64,000 nucleotides of DNA from Mycoplasma yeatsii GM274B. Lineage in GTDB: Bacteria > Bacillota_I > Bacilli_A > Mycoplasmatales > Mycoplasmataceae. The notes beneath the pieces were generated by a model that was given only the letters and a program-made list of their open reading frames with translations, was not told the DNA's origin and made no database searches. The stretch is taken from the NCBI RefSeq assembly GCF_000875755.1, contig NZ_CP007520.1, forward strand, positions 124,001 to 188,000, given 5' to 3'. Both the position numbers and the translations under genes were made by a program. This document shows positions 48,012-57,723 of this stretch, in pieces. How positions within the stretch are numbered: position 1 is the stretch's first letter; each line of letters starts with the position of its first letter.

Positions 48012-50903
48012 ATGAAATTAGTAAAAAGTTTAATATCAAAAAAACTAATACTAGCAGGAGCTGGTGTTTTAGTTACAGCATCAGCTAGTACTGGTATTGG
48101 AGTTGGAATTAACCAATCAAATATAAGAAAAGAAGAAAGAAGAAATTTAATAAATCTGATAAGAAATACTAATATCGGTCTTATCAATAGCTCTGAGTTG
48201 AATGAAAATAAGTTAATAGAATTAATTAAAAAAATAAACCCTAATTTGAATCTTGATTTTAGTAAATTAGAATTTGATATTCAAAGCGATAAAATTATTG
48301 TTAAACCAAAACCTAATGATAATACATATAAAAATGAAGTTAAAATTTCATTTACTTTAAGTAAAGACCTATCAACAATAATTACTAATAGAGATTTAGG
48401 TCCAATTCATGAATCAGATAGAACTAACCAAGCACTAATTCAATTAATAAAACAAAAAAATCCAGATTTAGATACTGATAAAGTAGAATTGGTAGTTCAA
48501 GAAAATAAAGTCATCGTTAAACCTAAAACTGGTGATAAAACTTATGAAGGACAAGTTGAAATTTCATTTACTTTAAGTAAAGACCTATCAACAATAATTA
48601 CTAATAGAGATTTAGGCCCAATTCATGAATCGGATAGAACTAACCAAACACTAATTCAATTAATAAAACAAAAAAATCCAGATTTAGATACTGATAAAGT
48701 AGAATTGGTAGTTCAAGAAAATAAAGTCATCGTTAAACCTAAAACTGGTGATAAAACTTATGAAGGACAAGCCGAGATTATATTTTCATTAAGTCAAGAT
48801 CTAAGTGATTTAATTACTGAGAGAAATTTAGGAAATATTAATAGTTCAGAAAAAACTGGAACTAAATTAGCTGAATTAATCAAACAAAAAAATCCAAATA
48901 ATGAAATTGATTTTGATAAATTAGAATTAGATATTTATGATGATAAAGTCATCGTTAAACCTAAAACTGGTGACAAAACTTATAAAGGACAAGTTGAAGT
49001 TACATTCTGAATAATTCAAGATCTACACAGTTTCATTACTGAGACAAATTTAGGAATTATAAATAGTTCAGAACTAAACGTGACAAGCCTAATAGATTTA
49101 TTAAAACAAAAAAATCCAAAAGCTGCTTCTATTGATTTCAGTAGACTTGCTCCATTTATACTTACAGATGGAGAGAGAAATAACTTTTTTATAAGACCTA
49201 AACCAGGTGATAACAGTTATATAGGTGAAGTTAAATTTTCATTTACTTTAAGTAAAAAATTAACTAGTTTAATTACTACTACAAATTTAGGTGAGATTGA
49301 TGACAATCAAATTAATAATCAAAAAATAATTGAATTAATTAATAAAAATAATCCAAATAGTAAATTAGATTTTAATAAATTAGTATTACAAATAAATGGT
49401 AATAAAGCTGTTATCAAACCTAAAACTGGTGATAAAACTTATGAAGGAGAAGTAGAATTTAATTTTATTATTCGAACAGAAACACAAAGAAACATTATCA
49501 AGATAAAACATATTTGAGATAGTGAATTTAAAGATAGATTTTATGATTATGTTGATGATAAGCGAGGTGTTTATTTAACAAATCAAAAATTATTAGAAGC
49601 AATTAATAGAAGATTAAAAGCTAATAATTTAAATATTTCAGTATCTAAAGTTGTAGATGATGAAAAAGACTGAGACAATATAAAAATTGTTCCTAATAAA
49701 TTATTTAAAATTAAATATAACAATGAATTAATTGAACTTGATTTAGGTGAGTTTAATAAATTTAATACGAAATTTAAAGATGATAAAAAAGAAGAAGTAG
49801 TTGAACTAGGATATATCGTTTCTCCTTTAGACGGTTTATTTACAGCATTTGTTGGCAATTTTGGGGGTGAACATGAAATTAATATTAAGAAAGTACAAAA
49901 TAAATTATCACCAAAAATAGAAAGCCTTTTCTGCCTATTTTCTAATAATCCTAACGAAAAAATTGATGGTATTGAAGATTGAGATACTTCTAATGTAATT
50001 AATATGCATAGAACTTTCTCTCATACTAATAACTTCAACCAAGATATAACCAAGTGAGATACTTCCAATGTAACTAACATGCACGGAATGTTTGGTGGTG
50101 CTAGATCTTTCAACCAAGACATATCAACAAAAAATGTAACAAAATCAGATGGTTCTGTGTATAAAGCATGAGATATTTCAAATGTAACTGATATAAGTAG
50201 AATATTCACACAAGCTTCAGAATTCAACCAAGACATATCTAATTGAGATACTTCTAATGTGAGAAGTATGGAATTGATGTTTTGATGAGCCACAAACTTC
50301 AACCAAGACATATCTAACTGAAATATTTCAAACGTAAGAGATATGAGAGGAATGTTTCAATGAGCTGAAAACTTCAACCAAGACATATCTAACTGAGATA
50401 CTTCAAATGTAACTGATATGAATGGAATGTTTTGAGCAGCCAAAAAGTTTAATAAATCATTAAGAAATTGAAACACTTCAAATGTAACTGATATGGGTGG
50501 AATGTTTGCTTTTACAGATAACTTCAACCAAGACATATCTAACTGAGATACTTCAAATGTAACTAATATGAATAGAATATTTTTTGGTGCAGAAAACTTC
50601 AACCAAGACATATCAACAAAAAATGTAACAAAATCAGACGGTTCTGTGTATAAAGCATGAAACACATCAAACGTAACTAATATGAGTGAGATGTTTTCGA
50701 AAACTAAAAACTTCAACCAAGACATATCTAACTGAGATACTTCAAATGTAACTGATATGAGTTGAATGTTCGCTGAATCAAAATCATTCAACCAAAACTT
50801 ATCAGGATGAAATGTATCTAAAGTAGAAAAAAATGAAAACTTTAACAAAGACGCTCATTTAGAATTTAAAGATAATAAATTACCAATATTTCCTAAAAAA
50901 TAA
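48012..50903 (+). CDS. DUF285/PARCEL surface antigen, largest of the set
   Basis: Predicted 963 aa. N-terminal hydrophobic anchor (LISKKLILAGAGVLVTASAS) without lipobox. Residues ~45-495 hold about six ~72-aa domains, most ending KPKTGDKTYEGQVEI; two adjacent ones are near-identical (216-bp tandem repeat). A ~120-aa linker is followed by about ten PARCEL units, two with the long insert KNVTKSDGSVYKA, and a LPIFPKK tail. ATG 48012 follows AAAGGAG; the in-frame ATG at 47973 lies in the promoter. Long antisense ORFs over the repeats are a by-product of the palindromic PARCEL sequence. Surface exposure is inferred. Confidence 0.87.
48345..48776 (+). repeat. 216-bp tandem duplication of an antigen domain
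   Basis: 48345-48560 and 48561-48776 differ at only a few bases. Each encodes one 72-aa domain, so the frame is kept. Confidence 0.9.
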
Positions 50904-50909
50904 TTAATT

Positions 50910-50933
50910 ACTCTCTTATGAGAGTTTTTTTGT
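50910..50933 (+). terminator. Terminator after the 48012-50903 antigen
   Basis: ACTCTC, loop TTAT, GAGAGT, then T7. Confidence 0.88.
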
Positions 50934-50979
50934 TATCAGTATTCTATCATTGGTTAAACTTGATACATTTAATGATAAA

Positions 50980-51015
50980 ACTTAAAAAAAGTGTGTAATC
51001 CACACAAATTTTAAA
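50980..51015. repeat. Hairpin repeat, copy 1
   Basis: Double palindrome: outer ACTTAAAA with TTTTAAAT, inner GTGTGT with CCACAC around AAT (two bases differ from copy 4). Its 3' flank shares TTATTACTTAT with copy 4. Confidence 0.8.
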
Positions 51016-51054
51016 TATTTATTACTTATAACCTGATAAAACATGTATTTTTTG

Positions 51055-51060
51055 TATAAT
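51055..51060 (+). promoter_or_regulatory. -10 element upstream of the ATPase gene
   Basis: TATAAT just ahead of hairpin copy 2, so copies 2 and 3 would both lie in the 5' untranslated RNA or cover the start of transcription. Confidence 0.45.
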
Positions 51061-51062
51061 AT

Positions 51063-51099
51063 ACTTAAAAAAAGTGTGGAATCCACATAAATTTTAAGT
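51063..51099. repeat. Hairpin repeat, copy 2
   Basis: ACTTAAAA...GTGTGG AAT CCACAT...TTTTAAGT. It starts 83 bp after copy 1. Confidence 0.85.
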
Positions 51100-51144
51100 A
51101 TTCGGTAAAAATATATTAAAAATTTATATATTTAACCTAATTTC

Positions 51145-51180
51145 ACTTAAAAAAAGTGTGGAATACACACAAATTTAAAG
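51145..51180. repeat. Hairpin repeat, copy 3
   Basis: ACTTAAAA...GTGTGG AAT ACACAC...TTTAAAG. It starts 82 bp after copy 2 and ends at the ATPase ribosome-binding site. Confidence 0.8.
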
Positions 51181-51188
51181 AGGTATCT

Positions 51189-52490
51189 ATGTCAATAAGA
51201 AGAGACTTTTATTTAAATAAGCTAATAAACAAAATGAACAATGGTAAGGTTAAAGTCATAACAGGAATAAGAAGATGTGGTAAATCATTTTTACTTTTTA
51301 ACATTTTTAATGATTATTTAATTTCTAAAGGTGTAAAAGAAGAACAAATTATAAAACTTTCACTAGATAGTGTTAAAAATATTTCTTTAAGAGATCCCTT
51401 AAAGCTTATAGAACATATAGAGCATTTTATTGTTTCTAATGATGAGAAATATTATGTTTTTATAGATGAAATTCAATATTGTGAAATAATAGATAATCCT
51501 TATGTTAAAAATAGTAAACACAAAATTACTTTTGTAGATGTTTTAATTGAACTTATGAAAAGAGATAATGTTGATGTTTATGTAACTGGAAGCAATTCAG
51601 TAATGCTATCTAGTGAAATACTTACTCAATTTAGAGATAGAGCTAATAGAATACATGTGTTACCACTATCTTTTAGTGAAATATTACCTTTATTTGATGA
51701 TCAAAAGAAAGCTTTACAACATTATTTCTATTATGGTGGTCTACCAGGTGTTTATATTTTAGATACAGAAGATGAAAAAGTTGAGTACTTGGCTAATCTA
51801 TTCAATGAACTTTATATAAAAGATATACTTGAAAGAAAATCAATTCAGAAAGATAAATATGTTCTAGAAATATTATTAAACTTTATTTCATCAAGTATTG
51901 GATCTTTAACTAATCCTAGTAAATTATCAAAAAGATTTGATTCAGAAACAAAAATACAAATATCGCCAACTACAGTAAGTAATTATTTGGATTATTTTGA
52001 ACAATCATTTTTAATTTCTAGTTGTCATAAATTTAATGTTAAAGGAGGTAAGGTTTTTAAAACTCCTTTAAAATATTATTTTGAAGATCCTGGTTTAAGA
52101 AATGCACGTTTAGATTTTAATCAATATGAAGAAAATCATATTATGGAAAATATAATATATAACGAATTAAAAAGAAGAGGTTTTATTATAAATACAGGTG
52201 TTGTTGAAACATTTTCAACAGTTGATAATAAAACAAGTCGAAAAACTTTAGAAGTTGATTTTGTAGCTAAAAAAGCAAATAAGAAATACTACATTCAATC
52301 AGCATATCAAATGCCAACACAAGAAAAAAAAGAACAAGAAGCTCGTTCTTTATATAATATAGATGACTCATTTAAAAAGATAATTATAACTTTTGATAAT
52401 TCAATACCTAAATATGATCAAAAAGGTGTATTATACATAGGCTTAATAGACTTTTTATTAGATGGATCATTTATTGATTCTGAAGTTTAG
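51189..52490 (+). CDS. AAA ATPase with C-terminal DUF4143 domain
   Basis: Predicted 433 aa. Walker A KVITGIRRCGKSFLLFNIF near residue 25, Walker B KYYVFIDEIQYCE, sensor-like VDVYVTGSNSVML. The C-terminal DUF4143 part shows YYGGLPGVY, FLISSCHKFNVKGGK, YYFEDPGLRNARL and TLEVDFVAKKANKKYYIQ, the last like a restriction-endonuclease-fold core (E-V-D-F...K). Such proteins are widespread accessory ATPases with no settled function; roles in DNA handling or toxin-antitoxin-like systems have been proposed. It sits inside the antigen island and is bracketed by hairpin repeats. Start ATG 51189 follows AAAGAGG. Confidence 0.85.
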   Translation: MSIRRDFYLNKLINKMNNGKVKVITGIRRCGKSFLLFNIFNDYLISKGVKEEQIIKLSLDSVKNISLRDPLKLIEHIEHFIVSNDEKYYVFIDEIQYCEIIDNPYVKNSKHKITFVDVLIELMKRDNVDVYVTGSNSVMLSSEILTQFRDRANRIHVLPLSFSEILPLFDDQKKALQHYFYYGGLPGVYILDTEDEKVEYLANLFNELYIKDILERKSIQKDKYVLEILLNFISSSIGSLTNPSKLSKRFDSETKIQISPTTVSNYLDYFEQSFLISSCHKFNVKGGKVFKTPLKYYFEDPGLRNARLDFNQYEENHIMENIIYNELKRRGFIINTGVVETFSTVDNKTSRKTLEVDFVAKKANKKYYIQSAYQMPTQEKKEQEARSLYNIDDSFKKIIITFDNSIPKYDQKGVLYIGLIDFLLDGSFIDSEV

Positions 52491-52527
52491 TATATAAACA
52501 AAAAATAACATTTACATGCTATTTTTA

Positions 52528-52611
52528 TTATCAAAATTTCTTTGGAATTTTATTTCAATCTATATCGTTGTCTCGCTCAATAAAATTGTTGAAACCAGAG
52601 TAATTAGATAC
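52528..52611 (-). pseudogene. Remnant of a PARCEL antigen C-terminus
   Basis: On the minus strand this reads SNYSGFNNFIERDNDIDWNK and IPKKFW before a TAA. That matches the conserved end of the antigens (FNNFIK...KIPMKF, YNRFI...FIPEKF). No start and no repeat array remain, and the fragment runs directly into hairpin copy 4. It shows that a further antigen gene once lay here. Confidence 0.75.
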
Positions 52612-52648
52612 ACTTAAAAAAAGTGTGGAATCCACACAAATTTTAAGT
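52612..52648. repeat. Hairpin repeat, copy 4
   Basis: The most regular copy: ACTTAAAA...GTGTGG AAT CCACAC...TTTTAAGT. It lies 122 bp after the ATPase stop and ends three bases before the YigZ stop codon. Confidence 0.88.
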
Positions 52649-52651
52649 TTA

Positions 52652-53227
52652 TTACTTATTAAGAACACTTTTTTCTAAAATTTCAAATAAATTACTAGTA
52701 TCAATTTCAACTTCTGATTGAATTAAATAAACTACTTTTTCATCAAATTCTTTAGTAAGTATTTCTATTTTATTTTTATTCATTCAATTATTAACTTGTT
52801 TTATTTCTGTTATATTAAATTGGATTTTATAAACATAATATTTTTTAGTTTCAATAATATCTGCTAATTTAACTATTTCACTAGCACAATTAGAATAAGC
52901 TCTTGTTAAAGGTCCTGCACCTAATTTAATACCACCATAATAACGAATAACTAAAATAACTACATTAAATAAATTATTTTTTTCTAATACATTAAAGATA
53001 GGTTTTCCTGCAGTTGAACTAGGTTCTCCATCATCATTATAACCACCAATTACTTTATCATCATAAATTCTATAAGCATAACAATTATGTGTAGCGTCAA
53101 GTTGACGATATTTATCTAAAAAACTTTCTAAATCTTGTTTAGAATTAACTTTTTTCATGATTGTTATGAACTTAGAATTTTTAATTATTATTTGATTTGT
53201 ATAAACTTTACTATCTATTGTTTTCAT
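52652..53227 (-). CDS. YigZ/IMPACT family protein
   Basis: Predicted 191 aa. It shows NSKFITIMKKV, THNCYAYRI, the family signature DDGEPSSTAGKPIFNVL, and VVILVIRYYGGIKLGAGPLT with RAYSNCA. The UPF0029 N-terminal domain has a ribosomal S5 domain 2-like fold; the remaining ~70 aa form the short C-terminal domain. Human IMPACT regulates GCN2; the bacterial role is unsettled. It lies divergent to secA with an 80-bp gap. Confidence 0.9.
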
Positions 53228-53306
53228 ATCTATTTTCTAAATTATTTTTTACTATTATATGTTATATAATAATTATATTGTAATGCCAAAAATGTGGGAG
53301 GATAAA

Positions 53307-56141
53307 ATGATTTCTGATAAACGATTAATTAAAAGATACGGTCAAATTGCAGATAAAATTATCAAATTAGAACCAGAAATGAGAGAGTTAAAAGATGAAG
53401 ATTTCAAAGTTAAAACACAAGAATTTAAAGATTTAATAGCAAACGGAACTGAACCTGACTCATTATTAATTGAAGCTTATGCATTAGCTAGAGAAGCTGC
53501 TAGAAGAGTGTTGGGGTTAAATGCTTATAGAGTTCAGTTAATTGGAGGAATTATTTTAAATTCTGGAGATATTGCTGAGATGAGAACTGGTGAAGGTAAA
53601 ACTTTAACTGGTATTTTTCCTGCATATTTAAATGCTTTAACTGGTAAAGGGGTTCATGTTGTTACTGTTAACGAATATCTTTCAAAACGTGATAGTGAAA
53701 TAAACGGACAAGTTTATGATTTTTTAGGTATTACTGTTGGTCTTAATGGAAGTAGATTGTCTAAATCAGAAAAAAGAGAAGCTTATGAAAAAGACATTAC
53801 TTATACAACTAACTCAGAGTTAGGTTTTGATTATTTAAGAGATAATATGGTAAGCGATCCAAGTCAAAGAGTTCAAAGAAAATTAAATTATTGTATTATC
53901 GATGAAGCTGATTCAGTTTTAATTGACGAAGCAAGAACACCTTTAATTATTTCAGGTGGGTCATCATCTAGAAAAAACATGTATAAAACAGCTAATGATT
54001 TTGCTTTAACTTTAAAAGAACATGATGATGTTGACATTGATCTAGAATCAAAACAAGTTTATTTAAATGAACAAGGTATGAGAAAAGCTAATGAATTCTT
54101 TTCATTAAAAAACTTATTTGCTTTAGAAAATACTGAAATTTTCCACTTAATTATGAATGCTTTAAAAGCTCAATTTGTTTTTAAAGAAGGTATTGAATAT
54201 ACAGTTAGAGATGGAGAAATTTTATTAATCGATCAATTTACTGGTCGTATTATGGAAGGAAGAAGTTATTCAGATGGACTTCAACAAGCTTTACAAGCTA
54301 AAGAAAATGTTGAAATCGAAGAAGAAACTGTAACATTAGCAACAATTACTTATCAAAATTTCTATCGTTTATATTCAAAAATTGCAGGAATGACTGGTAC
54401 TGCTAAAACTGAAGAAGAAGAATTTATTAAAATTTATAATACTAGAGTTGTTGTTACTCCAACAAATAAACCTGTTATTCGTAAAGATGAACCAGATCTA
54501 ACATTTGGATCAAAAAATGCAGCGTTAAAAAAACTTGTAAAAGATGTAAAAGAAACTCATGAACTTGGTGCTCCTATTTTAATTGGAACCACTAGTGTTG
54601 AATCAAGTGAACAAATTGCAAGATATCTAACAAAAGCCGGATTAAAATTTGAAACAATTAACGCTAAAAATCACGACAGAGAAGCTGAAATTGTTGCAAA
54701 AGCCGGACAATTAGGAGCTATTACTTTAGCAACCAACATGGCTGGTCGTGGAACTGATATTAAGTTAAGTGATGAAGTTAAAAAACTAGGTGGATTACGT
54801 GTATTTGGTGTTGAACGTAACGAAGCAAGACGTATTGATAACCAATTACGTGGTAGATCAGGTAGACAAGGTGATCCAGGTCTTTCAAGATTTTATATTT
54901 CAATGGACGATGATTTAATGATTCGTTTTACTGTTCCAAAACAAAGACAACGTTTTAAATCATTAGGTGATGATTATATTAAATCTAGATTGTTTACAAG
55001 AGCAATCACTAATAACCAGAAAAAACTTGAAGGGATGAACTTCGATCAACGTAAAAACGTTTTAGATTATGATAACATTCTAGCTCAACAACGTGAAATT
55101 ATTTATGCTCAACGTGAAGATATTTTAGAAGCAACTGATCTAACTGTAGCAATTAAAAAATTCCAAATTACAACAGCTTATGAATTAATTGAAAAACACT
55201 CAACTGAAGTTCATGGTGAAAAAACATTAAACTCAGAAAGTTTATTAAAAGTAATTGATGGTAATTTAGTTCCTAAAAATAAATTTACTGTTCAAGATTT
55301 CTATAACAAAGAAAAAATGGATCTAGCAATTGAAATAGCTGAAGCAATGATGAAATTATATAAAGCAAGAATTTCAGATATTCCTGAAGATGTAGCTTTA
55401 AATATGGAAAGAAGAGTCATTTTAGATTCATTTGATAAATATTGAACTAAACACTTGGATTTAGCTAACAAATTAAAAAGTGGAATTTATCTACAACAAT
55501 ATGCTCAAAACAATCCATTAGCAATTTATGTTGAACAAGCAACTAGTTTATTTAATAAAATGAAAGTAAACATAGCTGATGAAATTGTAAACAACTTATC
55601 TAATGTAATTCTAAAATTAGTTGAAGAAGAACCAAGAGAAGAAAGAATTGAAATCACAGATAAAGATATTGAAGACATCTTAAATGAAACTGGTCTATCA
55701 AAAGATGATATTAACAATTCTGCAATTAATAGACGTTTTGATGAATTAGAAAAAGAATTCAAAGAAGATAAACCAAAATTAAGAAGATTAAGAATTCAAC
55801 GTGACATTATGTTAGGATTAGTAATCGAATTAGAAAGAAGAGAACAAATGATCTCTGAATCTTCAGCTGAAAATCAAGAAATCACAAGATTGATTAAAAA
55901 AATTCAAAAAGAAAGAGACATCACAACAATTACAATTGAAGAAGTTCAAGCTGATTTTGAAAAAATTGCTAAAAAATGTAAAGATGCAGACGAATTGCAT
56001 AAACTATCAATTGCAAGAGATATTTTATTAGAACTTGTTCAAAGAATGGATGACTTTAAAAAACAAGCTAGATTTGAATCTAAGAAAAAAGCGGAAGATG
56101 CAACTGAAGAAGATCAAAAAGTAAAAGTACGTATCGGGTAA
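53307..56141 (+). CDS. secA: Preprotein translocase ATPase SecA
   Basis: 944 aa. It has the Walker A region MRTGEGKTLTGIFPAYLNAL, VTVNEYLSKRD, Walker B CIIDEADSVLIDEARTPLII, YQNFYRLYSKIAGMTGTAKT, NMAGRGTDIKL and QLRGRSGRQGDPGLSRFYIS. It drives proteins through SecYEG (secE is at 7530). The C-terminus lacks the zinc-binding CxCxSGxxCH tail, usual in mycoplasmas, and instead carries a long charged helical extension (~110 aa). ATG 53307 is set by GGGAGG; the upstream in-frame ATGs have no such site. Confidence 0.98.
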
Positions 56142-56180
56142 TTTAAAAGTTACTAACGTACTTTTTTATTATTTTTCATA
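56122..56180 (+). repeat. secA 3' end, original copy of a duplicated segment
   Basis: The secA stop and terminator (AAAAGTAC...GTACTTTTTT hairpin). A degenerate copy lies at 59971-60030, beyond the two antigens. Confidence 0.75.
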
Positions 56181-56247
56181 TCTTTCCCACTTTAAGCATA
56201 AAAATATCTAAATTTTAGAAATAAAAAAATAGCAAACGCTATTCTAA

Positions 56248-57687
56248 TTATTTTTTAAATCTTGGTAACTGTTCAGGTTTTAATTTATTGCCATAATTAG
56301 AAAAACCATATTTCACATTATTAACATTTCACCCTGAAAGATCTTGACTGAAATTTTCAGCTTCAGTAAACATTTCACTCATATCAGTCACGTTAGAGGT
56401 ATCTCAATTTGAAATAATACCATTAAAGTTTTTTGTTGAAGCAAACATATTCTCCATAGTAGTTACATTAGATACATCCCAATTATCTAAATCTTGGTTA
56501 AAACTTTTAGCACCATCAAACATAAAACTCATATCTATTACATTAGATACATCTCAATTATTTAATGGTTGATTAAAATTTTTAGTTCAACAAAACATAC
56601 CTTGCATATTCTTTACTTTTGAAGTATCTCAATTTGAAATATCGGCATTAAATTTTTTAGCACCATAAAACATATTTCTCATATTTGTTACATTTGAAGT
56701 ATCTCACGCAATATATGATGAACCATCTGAACTTTTAATTTCTTTTGTGTTTATGTTTTGGTTGAAGTTTTCAGTTTGTGAAAACATATCACTCATATCA
56801 GTTACATTTGAAGTATTTCATTTTGATATATCACCATTGAACTCGGTTGCATTATTAAACATACTTTCCATAGTAGTTACATTTGAAGTATCTCAATATT
56901 CAATCCCCTTAACTTGATTTTTATTTTCTTTAAACGCTTCACTTAAGTCAGTAATAATACTAGGTAATGAACCAGTAACGATTTCTGTATTTCAATTAAA
57001 CTTATGTACTTCAAATCCACCTTTTTCATTTATAAAATAACCTATTTCAGTTACTTCTTTTTTAGTAGAATCTTTATATTTATGTTTTGTTTTACTTGTA
57101 TTAAATCATCCAACATTTAACTCTATGATGTCGCCAGTGTAAATAAACTTCAGATTTTCATTTTCTTTTGGTTTAGACTCTTTTAAACTGTCTTCTAAAT
57201 AATCGATTTTTATATTATTTAATTTATTTTTTATTAATCTATCTGATAGAGTTTCTAATATTATTTTTTTAGATGGTAATTTATCTTGTCTTAATCTATT
57301 TTTGAATTCATCATCTCAGATTGATTTAATTTTATTAATAATGAAATCTTTAGAAGAAGGGATATAAAATTTAACCTCAACTTCATTAATATAAGTTTTA
57401 TCATTTTCTTTAGGTTTAATAATAACTTTATTATTTTTTATTTCAAGTTTTAATTTAGAAAAATCAATATCAGCTTTTGGATTTTTTTGTTTAATTAGCA
57501 AGATTAATTTTTCTAATGCTTTATCACTTTCGTTAATTCATCCTAAATCTTTATTAATAATTAAAGTAGATAAATCAATGTTTTCTATTTTTTGATTTTG
57601 GTTATATATTCCAAAACCAACCCCGACCGAACCTATTGAAATGGTATTTGTACCAATTATTATAGATATTAATTTAGCAATTTTCAT
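56248..57687 (-). CDS. DUF285/PARCEL surface antigen
   Basis: Predicted 479 aa. N-terminal anchor MKIAKLISIIIGTNTISIGS, no lipobox. One antigen domain (KPKENDKTYINEVEVKF), a ~130-aa linker with WFNTSKTKHKYKDSTKKEV and GYFINEKGGFEVHKFN, seven PARCEL units (one with the insert KEIKSSDGSSYIA) and a PEQLPRFKK tail. It starts 36 bp after the end of the 57724-59826 antigen on the same strand, so the two probably form an operon. It has no homopolymer promoter of its own. Confidence 0.87.
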
Positions 57688-57723
57688 ATAATCTTCTTTC
57701 TATTTTTAATTTAAGATAAATAA

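Noticed and set aside
50021..50848. Long minus-strand ORFs in the PARCEL region of the 48012 antigen
   Set aside because: They mirror the palindromic repeats of the sense gene and have no ribosome-binding site or anchor; not called as genes.
50980..52648. Hairpin repeats considered as a CRISPR array
   Set aside because: Only four copies, strongly self-complementary, one on the far side of a gene, no unique equal-length spacers and no cas genes.
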